Shown: positions 53,570-63,776, counted from the stretch's first letter. The stretch is DNA of 64,000 nucleotides from Bacteroidota bacterium (GCA_029237825.1 JAQZBQ010000005.1:78893-142892); one strand, 5' to 3'. Numbers and translations are program-made. Notes: generated by a model not told the origin, from the sequence alone.

Positions 53570-54841
53570 ATGTCGACACAAACTGCAAATGCACCAGCTC
53601 ACGAATCGATGTTCGAAGCAGTATTAGCACGCTTAGATGTAGCTGCTAAATTGATGAACATGTCTGAAGACGTTGCCACAATATTACGTAGCCCTATTAA
53701 ACAAGTTAAAGTTGCCTTACCGGTAATGATGGATAATGGAAAAATTGAGGTTTTTGAAGGGTACCGCATTGTTCATTCAACTGTGTTAGGTCCTTCAAAA
53801 GGTGGTATTCGTTATGCAATGGATGTGAATCAGGATGAAGTAATGGCGTTAGCAGCATGGATGAGTTTTAAATGTGCGGTTGCTAACTTACCATATGGTG
53901 GCGCTAAGGGTGGCATTAAATGTGATCCTCGCACCATGAGTGTTGGTGAATTAGAGCGTTTGACACGTGCTTATGCAACCGCAATGAAGGATGTATTTGG
54001 TGTAAATCGCGATATTCCTGCACCTGATATGGGAACAAGTGGCCGTGAAATGGCTTGGATCCTTGATGAATTTAACAAGGTAACTGGTGAAGATTCACCT
54101 GGTGTGATTACAGGTAAACCAATTGTAGTTGGAGGTTCTTTAGGTCGTGATGCTGCCACTGGCCGTGGCGTAATGGTGAATACGTTAGCAGCTTTGAAAA
54201 AAATGGGCTTAAACCCTAAAGAGGTGACTGCGGCAGTCCAAGGTTTTGGAAACGTTGGGTCTCATGCAGCCCGTTTATTATCCGAACAAGGGATTAAAAT
54301 CGTTGCAATTGGCGATCATACTGCAACTTTTTATAACGAAAATGGGATTGACATCAATGCTGCATTAGAATTTGCTGCAAAAAACAATAGAGTATTGAAA
54401 GGATTTAATGGCGGCACTTTAATTAATGCCAATGATATTTTGACCTGTAACTGCGATGTTTTAGTGCCTGCGGCATTACAAAATGTAATCACAGATGAAA
54501 TTGCTCAAAACATTCAGGCGAAGTTAATTGTTGAAGGGGCTAATGGACCTACAATGCCTGAAGCTGATCCGATATTGAATGAAAAAAATATTGTGGTTGT
54601 TCCGGATATTTTAGCAAATGCAGGCGGTGTAACGGTTTCTTATTTTGAATGGGTTCAAAATAAAGCAGGTTATTACTGGAGTGAAAATGAAGTGAATACC
54701 AAGCATGATGAAAAAATGGAAATCGCTTTTGCCCATGTGTGGGACAATGCCTCTATCTTTAAAACATCTATGCGTATTGCAGCTTATATCACCGCTTTAC
54801 AAAAAATTGAGCAAGGCGTAAAATTGAAAGGTAATTACTAA
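53570..54841 (+). CDS. Glutamate/leucine-type dehydrogenase
   Basis: A 423-residue Glu/Leu/Phe/Val dehydrogenase. The catalytic Lys is in PYGGAKGGIKCDP (about 108-120), an adjacent DMGTSGREMAWILDEF follows, and the Rossmann fold shows VQGFGNVGSHAARLL (about 222-236). It interconverts glutamate and 2-oxoglutarate plus ammonia. The length and the GPSKGGIRY motif favour glutamate dehydrogenase over Leu/Phe. Closed by a strong terminator. Confidence 0.93.
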   Translation: MSTQTANAPAHESMFEAVLARLDVAAKLMNMSEDVATILRSPIKQVKVALPVMMDNGKIEVFEGYRIVHSTVLGPSKGGIRYAMDVNQDEVMALAAWMSFKCAVANLPYGGAKGGIKCDPRTMSVGELERLTRAYATAMKDVFGVNRDIPAPDMGTSGREMAWILDEFNKVTGEDSPGVITGKPIVVGGSLGRDAATGRGVMVNTLAALKKMGLNPKEVTAAVQGFGNVGSHAARLLSEQGIKIVAIGDHTATFYNENGIDINAALEFAAKNNRVLKGFNGGTLINANDILTCNCDVLVPAALQNVITDEIAQNIQAKLIVEGANGPTMPEADPILNEKNIVVVPDILANAGGVTVSYFEWVQNKAGYYWSENEVNTKHDEKMEIAFAHVWDNASIFKTSMRIAAYITALQKIEQGVKLKGNY

Positions 54842-54854
54842 TCATACAAATTCA

Positions 54855-54890
54855 AAAAAAGCTCCGTGGTAAATCCACGGAGCTTTTTTT
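54855..54890 (+). terminator. Rho-independent terminator after the dehydrogenase gene
   Basis: GCTCCGTGG (54861-54869) pairs with CCACGGAGC (54875-54883) with loop TAAAT, followed by seven T. Confidence 0.95.
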
Positions 54891-54952
54891 ATGCTTTTAT
54901 GTCGAGTATCTACATCATGCAAGACCTATTCATTCTCCATTTTAAGAACAAT

Positions 54953-54989
54953 AAAAATCCCCATAAACGTGTTGTTTATGGGGATTTTT
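54953..54989 (-). terminator. Rho-independent terminator after the thiolase gene
   Basis: A perfect 16-base stem (54953-54968 with 54974-54989) and loop GTGTT, with A- and T-runs on both ends, can terminate in both directions. It serves the minus-strand thiolase gene. Confidence 0.92.
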
Positions 54990-55004
54990 ACAATGCTATT
55001 AAAC

Positions 55005-56183
55005 TTACATATTTTCGATAACTAACGCCGAAGCACCACCACCGCCATTGCAGATACCAGCCGCTCCATACTTTGCATTATTCTGTTTTAATACATTGAT
55101 CAGTGTTACAATCACACGTGCACCGGAACAACCCAATGGATGACCCAATGAAACAGCGCCACCGTTTACATTAACCTTTGACGCATCAAGATTCATTAAC
55201 TTTGTATTGGCCAAACCAACCACTGAGAATGCTTCATTTAATTCAAAGTAGTTTATATCCCCCATTTTTAAGCCTGACTTCTCTACTGCTTTTGGAACTG
55301 CAACAGATGGTGTTGTAGTAAACCACTCAGGTGCCTGTTCAGCATCGGCGTAACCTTTTATTTTTGCCAGAGGTTTCAAACCCAAAGCCTCTGCTTTTTC
55401 TTTACTCATTAAAACCAAAGCAGCAGCGCCGTCATTCATTGTAGAGGCGTTGGCAGCTGTAACCGTTCCATCTTTTTGGAACACAGGCTTTAATCCGGGT
55501 ATTTTTTCGAAATTAACCGATTTGTATTCTTCATCTTCTGAAAAAAGAACGGTTCCTTTTTTTGTCACAACTTCAACCGGAACAATTTCCTCCTTAAATT
55601 TCCCGGCCTCCCATGCAGCTGCCGAACGTTTATAAGATTCGATAGCAAACGCATCCTGCTCTTCTCTGGTAAAACCATGCTCCTTAGCACATAACTCTGC
55701 GCAATTCCCCATTGGCACATTTCCGTATACGTCGGTTAGACCATCTTTAGCTAAACCATCCACAACAACACCGTTTCCGTATTTCGCACCCCATCGGTTA
55801 TTCTCAAGATAAAACGGAACAGAGCTCATGTTCTCCATTCCACCGGCTACCACAATTTCTGCATCACCCAGCATAATCGCTTGCGCAGCTAATGAAATGG
55901 ATTTCATCCCACTGGCACACACCTTGTTAACGGTAGTGCAATTTACTGAATCTGGTAAACCTGCAAACTTAGCCGCCTGACGCGCAGGTGCCTGCCCCAG
56001 GTTAGCTTGTAACACCGAACCCATAAACACTTCGTTAACCAAAGTTGGATCCAGTTTAATTTTATCTAAAGCGCCTTTAATGGCAACTGCTCCTAATTTC
56101 GGAGCTGAAATACCGGCTAAAGTTCCACCAAATGAGCCCATCGGTGTTCTAACGGCCGATACAATATATACCTCTTTATTCAT
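55005..56183 (-). CDS. Acetyl-CoA C-acetyltransferase (thiolase)
   Basis: A 392-residue thiolase: active-site Cys in VNKVCASGMKS (about 85-95), and the second set of catalytic residues in GGAVSLGHPLGCSGAR and CNGGGGAS near the end. It joins or splits acetyl-CoA/acetoacetyl-CoA. The frame opens 17 codons earlier, but the conserved start (MNKEVYIVSAVRTPMGSFGG) begins at the ATG at 56183, and the candidate promoter lies at 56220-56227. Neither 3-hydroxyacyl-CoA dehydrogenase nor CoA-transferase is adjacent. Confidence 0.95.
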   Translation of the reverse strand: MNKEVYIVSAVRTPMGSFGGTLAGISAPKLGAVAIKGALDKIKLDPTLVNEVFMGSVLQANLGQAPARQAAKFAGLPDSVNCTTVNKVCASGMKSISLAAQAIMLGDAEIVVAGGMENMSSVPFYLENNRWGAKYGNGVVVDGLAKDGLTDVYGNVPMGNCAELCAKEHGFTREEQDAFAIESYKRSAAAWEAGKFKEEIVPVEVVTKKGTVLFSEDEEYKSVNFEKIPGLKPVFQKDGTVTAANASTMNDGAAALVLMSKEKAEALGLKPLAKIKGYADAEQAPEWFTTTPSVAVPKAVEKSGLKMGDINYFELNEAFSVVGLANTKLMNLDASKVNVNGGAVSLGHPLGCSGARVIVTLINVLKQNNAKYGAAGICNGGGGASALVIENM

Positions 56184-56219
56184 GATTTCTGTGTTTTTGT
56201 GAGTGTTAGTTTTGAGCGC

Positions 56220-56227
56220 CAAATATA
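56220..56227 (-). promoter_or_regulatory. -7 box candidate before the thiolase gene
   Basis: The minus strand reads TATATTTG in a 15-base stretch identical to the one before the Wzz-like gene. It lies inside the over-long open frame and so supports the start at 56183. Confidence 0.45.
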
Positions 56228-56392
56228 CTATCAACTTTATACATAAGGTGCCCGTTCATCTAAATTTGATTAACATTTTGAGTAGTAATTAACAATTATT
56301 GGAGCATGTCATAATGTAAAGCTCAGCTCGGGTTGATTCTCTTATTTTTTGTTTTTTTAAGCATTATATAAATCATTCTGACCCTAAAACAA

Positions 56393-56400
56393 TAACTTTG
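56393..56400 (+). promoter_or_regulatory. -7 box candidate before the metallophosphoesterase gene
   Basis: TAACTTTG matches TAnnTTTG. Its last three bases are the TTG that opens the longer frame, so the real start must be the ATG at 56419. Confidence 0.42.
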
Positions 56401-56418
56401 TCGCAATATATATTCTTA

Positions 56419-57684
56419 ATGAAACCATCGCTTTTAGTAATCTTTTTCTTTTTTATTATCATCGTTTTCTTTGAACTGTATTTTATTCAGGCTGTTAAAA
56501 CAGTGAGTATTGATTATTCCCCCTCCCGAAGAAAATTCATTTTATGGTTTACATACTCACTAGCGGTATGTAGCATCATCCTGATTGCAGTTTCAGCAAT
56601 TTACCCTCCACCAGAATGGAATTCAGCATTGCGGTTTGTTGCGGCAATTTTTTTGATTTTGTTATTATGCAAAGTTTTGGGAAGCGTATTTCTTTTATTG
56701 GATGATCTTGTTAGATTGATCCGATGGATCATTCTTAAATTCTCTTCGAAACATGCAACGGTGTCGTCCGAAGATACTTCCGATCATATCAGTCGATTAA
56801 AATTTTTCAGTTATCTTGCTTTAACATTTTCCGTTATTCCGGCAGTATCTTTTATTTACGGGATGATACGCGGAGCTTATAAGTACAGGGTTCATAATGT
56901 AAAGATTAGTTTTCCCAATTTACCTGAAGCGTTCCATGGGTTTAAAATAGTACAACTTTCCGACATGCACTGCGGTAGTTTTATGAGCACCGATCCACTG
57001 ACCAAAGCATTTAATATTGTTATGGAACAAAAGGCGGATATTATTTTTTTTACCGGTGATCTCGTAAACAATGAAACTTCTGAAACTCAGGCCCATTTAG
57101 CCACGTTTAAAATCCTAAAAGCCCCGCACGGCGTTTTCTCAACATTAGGTAACCACGATTACGGAGATTACAAACAATGGGAATCTTTTGAAAAGAAAAC
57201 GAAAAATTTTGAAGATATCAAGTCTGTTCATGCTAATTCCGGTTGGCGTCTCCTGATGAATGAACATGTGGCCATTGAAAAAAATGGGCAAAAAATTGCT
57301 TTACTTGGTGTTGAAAATTGGGGCGGAAACCTTCGTTTTCCAAGATATGGTAAACTGGAAAACGCGCATGCAGACACTGAACATTATCCGTTTAAAATAT
57401 TGCTTTCACATGATCCTTCACACTGGGATGTTCAGGTAAGTCAGGAAAAAGTATATAACGACATCGATCTTACCCTAAGCGGTCACACCCACGGTATGCA
57501 GTTTGGTATTGAAATTCCCGGATTAAAATGGAGTCCGGTTCAGTATATTTATAAACACTGGGCTGGTTTATATAAGCAGGAAAACCAATATTTGTATGTA
57601 AATCGCGGCCTGGGATTTTTAGGATATCCAGGGCGGTTAGGAATTTGGCCAGAAATTACGGTAATTGAATTGCATAAAGCGTAA
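56419..57684 (+). CDS. Membrane-anchored metallophosphoesterase
   Basis: A 421-residue protein: about four N-terminal membrane segments (first 150 residues), then a calcineurin-like phosphoesterase domain with all metal motifs: QLSDMHCG, FTGDLVNN, LGNHDYGD, LSHDPSHWD and SGHTHGMQFG. It resembles YkuE/YaeI-type enzymes, which hydrolyse phosphodiester bonds in lipid or nucleotide substrates; the substrate here is unknown. The start is set at 56419 rather than the TTG at 56398, which lies in a promoter box. Confidence 0.92.
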   Translation: MKPSLLVIFFFFIIIVFFELYFIQAVKTVSIDYSPSRRKFILWFTYSLAVCSIILIAVSAIYPPPEWNSALRFVAAIFLILLLCKVLGSVFLLLDDLVRLIRWIILKFSSKHATVSSEDTSDHISRLKFFSYLALTFSVIPAVSFIYGMIRGAYKYRVHNVKISFPNLPEAFHGFKIVQLSDMHCGSFMSTDPLTKAFNIVMEQKADIIFFTGDLVNNETSETQAHLATFKILKAPHGVFSTLGNHDYGDYKQWESFEKKTKNFEDIKSVHANSGWRLLMNEHVAIEKNGQKIALLGVENWGGNLRFPRYGKLENAHADTEHYPFKILLSHDPSHWDVQVSQEKVYNDIDLTLSGHTHGMQFGIEIPGLKWSPVQYIYKHWAGLYKQENQYLYVNRGLGFLGYPGRLGIWPEITVIELHKA

Positions 57685-57910
57685 AACTGTTTTTAACATA
57701 TTCATCGCTGAGTTAATATACCTTCTATTCAATTCACAAACCTTCAATCATTATCACCGAGCAACAAATTTAACCTCTCATAGCCCACACCAAACCATCG
57801 CGATGAGATTAACAGCCGTTCATCGCCTTGGGTAACCACGAACATGTGGTTTCTGTTATTTTATCTAAAGAAAAAGAAACGCTGTGATAATAATCACGAC
57901 TTTTGCAAAG

Positions 57911-57934
57911 TATTATACGATTAATAGTATAATA
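57911..57934. promoter_or_regulatory. Eight-base inverted repeat before the PAS-kinase gene
   Basis: TATTATAC (57911-57918) and GTATAATA (57927-57934) form a perfect dyad with an eight-base spacer, 31 bases before the ATG. Upstream lies TTTTG (57901-57905) as a possible -33. It may be an operator or simply an AT-rich hairpin. Confidence 0.35.
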
Positions 57935-57964
57935 TGCTACTCGCTTTAAAGTCCCTTAAATAGA

Positions 57965-60900
57965 ATGACCCGAACAAAACCAAAAAAAACACAAGAGCAG
58001 TCGTTTCTTAAATCCATCCTTAACTCCACACAGGATTCAATAATTAGCAAAAACCTTGAAGAAACCATTACCAGTTGGAACCCTGGTAGTGAAATATTAT
58101 ATGGTTATTCTGAAAAAGAAATATTAGGAAAACATAGTTCTATTTTAATTCCTGCTAACCTTAAATCTGAAGAAAAGGAAATATTCACACGACTTAAATC
58201 CGGTAAATTTGTGGATCAATTGGACACCAAACGGCTAAGAAAAGATGGAAGTTTAATTGATGTGTCCATTATTTCTTCGCCAATACATGATTCACTTGGT
58301 AATATCACAGGAGTTGCTATCACATCAAGAAAGAAAAAAAATGAATTGATAAACGCAGAACTTCCTGATATGTATGCTATTGAAAATGTATCAATATTAA
58401 ACACTATACCCGCCAACATCGCATTGATAAATACTGAAGGTATTATTCAAACCGTTAATGAACAATGGGTAAACTTTGGATTAGAAAATAGTTCGAAATC
58501 CAATTCTAAAAATATCGTAGATTATTATATCACAATATCAGAAAACGCAACTGGCGATGATGAATTAACGGGAAAAAAAATGGCAACGGGGATCAGAGCG
58601 GTTCTCGATGGAACAGTGAATGAATTTACACTTGAATATCCTTGTCATTCGCCCGAGCAACAGAGGTGGTTTCAGGTGAAGGTTGCGCCCATAAAAAGTG
58701 ACCGAATTAACGGTGCGGTAGTTATGCATACCAATATTACCGAACGCATCAACACGGAAAAAGAATTACGCAAAATGACCCGTCTCTACGCATTTATAAG
58801 TGCGATTAATCAGGCTATTACGCATTTAAAAAATGATGAGGAAATTTTTAATCGGGTATGCAGCATTGCTATTGAATTAGGGAAATTTAAAACCGCCTGG
58901 ATCGGAAAAATTGATGCAAACAACAAAAAAATAAATATTATTGAAGGGTTCGGAATATTGCCGGAAGACATGACAAGGTTTTCTAATGTAAAATACGATA
59001 AGGGCGGGCCACAATCTTATGTACTAAAGAATAATACTTCCTATATATGTAATAATATTCAAGATGGTTTGGAACTGAAAAGTTGGATACCTTATGCAAC
59101 CCAAGCAGAAGTTAATTCCGTTATGGTTTTGCCAATCCGCAAATCGGGAAATATTATGTACACTTTAAATTTATATGCACCTGAAACTAATTTTTTTAAT
59201 GGGTCTGAAATAGGCCTCTTGGAAGGAGTGGCGGACGATATTTCTTTTGCCCTGGATGCTTTTGAAAAAGACAGACAAAAAGCAATAGTAGAGTCTAATC
59301 TATTGGCCATTTTTGAATCAACATCGGAGGGATTCGTACTGGCTGAAGCAAATGGGTCCCTAAAGACTTTCAATAAAAATGCTGCGAAATATATTTTTGC
59401 TATTACCGAACAAGAGGTAAAAGTAGAAAGCAGTATCTATGATTTTATTCCCTCATCGCGACATCAACGCTACAAAATGGTGATTTCAAAGGTGCTGGGT
59501 GGAAAATCCATTCAGTACGACTATCATTGCCGTAAAACAAATGAAATTTCAAAATGTTTTAAATTCAACCTAAATCCTGTGTATAGCATCAACGGTAGAA
59601 TTGAAGGCGTTTGCATTACCATTGCTGATATCACCGAACAAAGTAACTCAGAAAAATTAATTGCCGAAAACGAAGCAAAATACCGTTCATTTTTTGAGAA
59701 CAGTATGGACGGAATATTACTTACAATAACTGATGGATCTATATTGGCAGCTAATCCTGCTGCCTGCAAAATGTTTAAGATGACTGAAGAGGAGATTTGC
59801 AAGGCGGGAAGAATGGGTATTGTAGACGTCGGTGATCCAAGAGTAATTGAAGCTATTAAACAACGGCAAAAAACGGGAGAAGTAAAAGCTGAAGTAACAT
59901 TTATTAGAAAAGATGGGAGTAAATTTCCGGGAGAAATAACTTCATCTGTTTTTTTTACTAGCGGGGGCGAAAATAGAACTTCGATGATAATCCGTGATAT
60001 AACTGAGCGGAGAGAAGCGGAAATTAAATTGCGGGAAAGGGAAGCAAATATGAATGCGATCTTCAATAACACTTCCGAAGGCTTTATCCTTGCAGATACA
60101 AATGGTTTAATTAAATTCTTAAATAATAAATCGAAAGAAATTGCAGCTGTAAATTCCGGAAAAGAAATAAAAATTGGGGATAACATTTTTAATCATGTTC
60201 AACTATCCGATAGAGAAACAAATAAACTAACAATTGAAAAAGTACTGTCGGGCGAAACTTTCCAATACGACTATAAATACATATTTAAAAACGGAGACTT
60301 CCGATGGTATCAATATACCAATTGTCCTGTTTTTATAAATGGTCAAATAGTAGGATTTAGTATATCCACTGTGGATATTACAGAAAGAAAAAATGCAGAA
60401 AATATCCTAAAACAGACTTCAATTAAATTAGAACGAGCCGTTAACGATCTTAATAAAATATTCAATTCTTCATTGGATGTGATTTGTACAATTAATAGTA
60501 AAGGCGAGTTTGTTAACATTAGTGCCGCATCAGAACAGGTATGGGGCTACAAACCAGATGAACTTACCGGCACTAAATATATGGATCTTGTTTATAAAGA
60601 TGACTCCGATCTTACTGAGAAAGAATCCAAAAAAATTGAAAGCGGAATACAGGTTACGGATTTCGAAAACAGGTACATCCATAAAAATGGGAAATTGGTT
60701 TCTATGTTATGGTCAGCTAACTGGGATGAGAAACTGCAATTAATGTTTTGCATAGCAAAAGACGTAACAGAAAAGAAAAGACTCGAAAAAGCCTTACTAA
60801 ATGAACGCAATCAATTTTTCAACATGTTTGAAAAAGCACCGTCTGCTATCGGTATGTTAACAGGAGCGGATCATAGGTTTGTGATGGCTAATCCTTTATA

Positions 60901-63382
60901 TCTCTTATCAACCAAAAAAACAGATATTATCGGCAAAACAGTGGCAGAAGTATTCCCGGAAATTAAAGACCAAGGTTTTATTGAAATTTTGGATCATGTC
61001 TATCGAACAGGTGAACCATACGTGGGTACGGAGATATTAGCACAGATAAATGTAACAGGAAAAGATGAAATGACTGATTTTTACATGAATCTTATTTATC
61101 AGTCTTATAAAAATAGTGAAGGTGAAATAGAAGGTGTTTTCTTTTTCATAAACGATGTAACTGAACAAGTACTATCACGAAAGAAAATTGAAAAAAGCGA
61201 GAAATTTTTTAAGGGCGTAATTGAAAATATTTCAGACATGATCTCAATTTTTGCTCCAGATGGACAAATGATTTATGCAAGTCCGGCAATATCAAAAACA
61301 TTTGGGTATACAAACGAAGAATGTTTAAGTTTAAATATAGCAGATATAGTACACCCGGATGATGCCCCGATAATGCATGAGTTTGTGGATAAGATAATGT
61401 TACATCCCGGCATACCAATGGAGACACCACTGATCCGCGATCGAAAAAAAGACGGAACCTATATTTGGGTAGAAGGAACCTTAACTAATTTTATTGAAAC
61501 AGACGGCATCAATGCCATTGTCGCTAATTTCAGGGATATAACTGAACGAAGAAAAGCAGATGAACAAAACAGATTCAAAGCCAATTTATTAAATACCATT
61601 GGCCAGGCAGTTATAGCAACGAACCTGGACGGAATTGTGAATTATTGGAATAACGCAGCGCAAAAAATTTACGGATGGACACCCAAAGAGGCCATTGGCA
61701 AGAATATTGTCAATCTTACGCCTTCATTTGCATATGGTGAACATTCCTTGGAAATTTTAGACGACCTTAAAATGGGTAACACATGGTCGGGAGAGGTTAT
61801 TGTGCAGCGTAAAGATGGAACCAACTTTAATGCTTTAATAACAGATTCTCCTTTTTATAATGAAAAAAATAAATTAAGCGGGATAATCAGCATTTCATCA
61901 GATATTACCGAACAGAAAAAGTTGCAAGATCTTTTTGATAAAGCCAGTTCATTGGCAGTATTTGGTAGTTATGAAGTTGATTTAGTAAATAATACAATTT
62001 ATTGGTCGACGATAACAAGGCAAATTCACGAAGTTGACGAAACTTTTATTCCTGATATCAACACGGCGTTAAGTTTTTATAAAGAAGGATCTAATAGGAA
62101 TCATATTACAGAAAGTTTCCGAAAAACCATTGAAGAGGGCGTCTCGTTTGACGTGGAACTACAAATTGTTACAGCAAAGGGCAATGAACGATGGGTGCGG
62201 GTTATTGGCCAGGGGGAGTTCTTAAATGGCAAATGTTTAAGAGTAAATGGAAGCTTCCAGGACATCACAGAAAAAAAAGTTAATGAAGATAAAATAACCC
62301 AATTGTCGGAGCGACTGCAATTGGCCGCACAGGCAGCCTCTGTAGGCATTTGGGACTTCGATGTTTTAGAGAATAACCTGATTTGGGACGATAACATGTA
62401 CAAGCTTCATGGAACAACCCGCGATAAATTTCCTCGCGCATATGATGCGTGGATAGCGTGTATGGATCCGGTTGATTTGATCAGGGTAATGGACGATTTG
62501 GGAATGGCTATTAGCGGAGAAAAAGAATTCAGGCCTGAATTTAGAGTGGTATGGCCTGATAAATCAATCCATTATATTAAAGCCAACGCGTTAACTAAAT
62601 TAGATGAAACGGGTGATGCTATAAGAATGACAGGAACCAATTGGGATATCACCGAGCAAAAAAAACTGGAATTGCAAAAAGAAAAAATGATACAAGATCT
62701 TGTTCAAAGAAACAAATCCATGGAGCAGTTTTCATACATAATATCCCACAATTTGAGATCGCCGGTAGCAAATATACTCGGCTTAACCAATTTACTTGAA
62801 AAAATAAATATTAATGATGAAACACGGAACCGTTTTATTAAAGGACTTAGCCTTTCAGCAAAGAAGTTAGACGAGGTTATCAATGACATTAATTATATTC
62901 TTCATGTAAAATCGGATATAACTGAAAAAAAAGAACTGGTGACTTTTTCTGATCTTGTTACAGATGTTCAGTTAAGCATTGAAGCCATGATTGCTAAAGA
63001 GCAGGCGATAATTCAATGTGACTTCACGCAAGCGCCCAATATTATGAGTATTAAAAGTTATTTGCATAGTATTTTCTATAACCTTATTACTAATAGCATT
63101 AAATACAGAAAGCATGCTGAGGCACCTATCCTAACTATAAAAAGTAGTGTTATAAACGATAAAATTATATTGCTTTTTAAAGATAACGGAATGGGTATAG
63201 ATCTTGATCAACAGAAGGATCATATATTTGGATTATACAAGCGCTTTCACTTCCATACAGAAGGAAAGGGTATGGGTTTATTTATGGTAAAAACCCAGGT
63301 GGAAGCTATCGGTGGTTCTATAACTGTGAAAAGCGACTTAAATATTGGAACAGAGTTTAGAATCGAGTTACGAAATAATTAA
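57965..63382 (+). CDS. Soluble multi-PAS/GAF hybrid-type sensor histidine kinase
   Basis: A 1805-residue cytoplasmic kinase with no signal peptide or membrane segment. I count about eleven PAS domains: starts near 15, 137, 444, 572, 694, 829, 953, 1079, 1205, 1327 and 1448, with a GAF domain (about 268-430) after the second. Each PAS shows the FxxSxDGIxxxxxDGxIxxxNxAA pattern. The C-terminus has a HisKA-like H-box with His1595 (FSYIISHNLRSPVAN) and a HATPase with N-box (NLITNSIKY), DNGMGID and GKGMGLFMV. It is followed five bases later by a separate receiver, its likely partner. It probably integrates several cytoplasmic redox, light or ligand signals. Confidence 0.93.
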   Translation: MTRTKPKKTQEQSFLKSILNSTQDSIISKNLEETITSWNPGSEILYGYSEKEILGKHSSILIPANLKSEEKEIFTRLKSGKFVDQLDTKRLRKDGSLIDVSIISSPIHDSLGNITGVAITSRKKKNELINAELPDMYAIENVSILNTIPANIALINTEGIIQTVNEQWVNFGLENSSKSNSKNIVDYYITISENATGDDELTGKKMATGIRAVLDGTVNEFTLEYPCHSPEQQRWFQVKVAPIKSDRINGAVVMHTNITERINTEKELRKMTRLYAFISAINQAITHLKNDEEIFNRVCSIAIELGKFKTAWIGKIDANNKKINIIEGFGILPEDMTRFSNVKYDKGGPQSYVLKNNTSYICNNIQDGLELKSWIPYATQAEVNSVMVLPIRKSGNIMYTLNLYAPETNFFNGSEIGLLEGVADDISFALDAFEKDRQKAIVESNLLAIFESTSEGFVLAEANGSLKTFNKNAAKYIFAITEQEVKVESSIYDFIPSSRHQRYKMVISKVLGGKSIQYDYHCRKTNEISKCFKFNLNPVYSINGRIEGVCITIADITEQSNSEKLIAENEAKYRSFFENSMDGILLTITDGSILAANPAACKMFKMTEEEICKAGRMGIVDVGDPRVIEAIKQRQKTGEVKAEVTFIRKDGSKFPGEITSSVFFTSGGENRTSMIIRDITERREAEIKLREREANMNAIFNNTSEGFILADTNGLIKFLNNKSKEIAAVNSGKEIKIGDNIFNHVQLSDRETNKLTIEKVLSGETFQYDYKYIFKNGDFRWYQYTNCPVFINGQIVGFSISTVDITERKNAENILKQTSIKLERAVNDLNKIFNSSLDVICTINSKGEFVNISAASEQVWGYKPDELTGTKYMDLVYKDDSDLTEKESKKIESGIQVTDFENRYIHKNGKLVSMLWSANWDEKLQLMFCIAKDVTEKKRLEKALLNERNQFFNMFEKAPSAIGMLTGADHRFVMANPLYLLSTKKTDIIGKTVAEVFPEIKDQGFIEILDHVYRTGEPYVGTEILAQINVTGKDEMTDFYMNLIYQSYKNSEGEIEGVFFFINDVTEQVLSRKKIEKSEKFFKGVIENISDMISIFAPDGQMIYASPAISKTFGYTNEECLSLNIADIVHPDDAPIMHEFVDKIMLHPGIPMETPLIRDRKKDGTYIWVEGTLTNFIETDGINAIVANFRDITERRKADEQNRFKANLLNTIGQAVIATNLDGIVNYWNNAAQKIYGWTPKEAIGKNIVNLTPSFAYGEHSLEILDDLKMGNTWSGEVIVQRKDGTNFNALITDSPFYNEKNKLSGIISISSDITEQKKLQDLFDKASSLAVFGSYEVDLVNNTIYWSTITRQIHEVDETFIPDINTALSFYKEGSNRNHITESFRKTIEEGVSFDVELQIVTAKGNERWVRVIGQGEFLNGKCLRVNGSFQDITEKKVNEDKITQLSERLQLAAQAASVGIWDFDVLENNLIWDDNMYKLHGTTRDKFPRAYDAWIACMDPVDLIRVMDDLGMAISGEKEFRPEFRVVWPDKSIHYIKANALTKLDETGDAIRMTGTNWDITEQKKLELQKEKMIQDLVQRNKSMEQFSYIISHNLRSPVANILGLTNLLEKININDETRNRFIKGLSLSAKKLDEVINDINYILHVKSDITEKKELVTFSDLVTDVQLSIEAMIAKEQAIIQCDFTQAPNIMSIKSYLHSIFYNLITNSIKYRKHAEAPILTIKSSVINDKIILLFKDNGMGIDLDQQKDHIFGLYKRFHFHTEGKGMGLFMVKTQVEAIGGSITVKSDLNIGTEFRIELRNN

Positions 63383-63386
63383 TATA

Positions 63387-63776
63387 ATGAACATTCAAAC
63401 ACATTTCGTTATAATTGATGATGATGAAATCAACAACATAATATGCAAAACAGTAATTGAATTCTTGGTGCCCAACGCAAATATTAAATCATTTTGTATT
63501 GCAAAGGAAGGTTTTGCCTATGTTGCTAATCAACGGTATGAAAATGATAAAACAACTGTACTGTTTCTGGATATCAACATGCCTTCATGGTCTGGATGGG
63601 ATTTTCTCGATCAGTTTGAAAAACTTGAAAATTTAAAAAAAGAATATCAAATATTTATGCTTTCTTCATCACTTGATCCAAATGATAAAAGACGGGCATT
63701 GGAAAATAAAAATGTGACAGGATTTATTGAAAAGCCTCTAACACTTGCCAAACTCCAACAAATCTTTCTCGTATGA
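63387..63776 (+). CDS. Stand-alone response regulator receiver
   Basis: A 129-residue receiver domain with no output domain. The phosphoacceptor Asp is in VLFLDINMPSWSGWDF, the acidic pair in IIDDDEIN, the Thr/Ser position in FMLSSSLD, and the Lys in GFIEKPLTL. It starts five bases after the kinase stop (the earlier in-frame TTG at 63345 lies inside the kinase), so the pair is translationally linked. It may relay phosphate to another protein or act by protein contact. Confidence 0.95.
   Translation: MNIQTHFVIIDDDEINNIICKTVIEFLVPNANIKSFCIAKEGFAYVANQRYENDKTTVLFLDINMPSWSGWDFLDQFEKLENLKKEYQIFMLSSSLDPNDKRRALENKNVTGFIEKPLTLAKLQQIFLV

Noticed and set aside
59524..60186. A 220-residue minus-strand frame opposite the PAS-kinase gene
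   Set aside because: It is wholly opposite clear PAS domains and shows no domain or start signal of its own.
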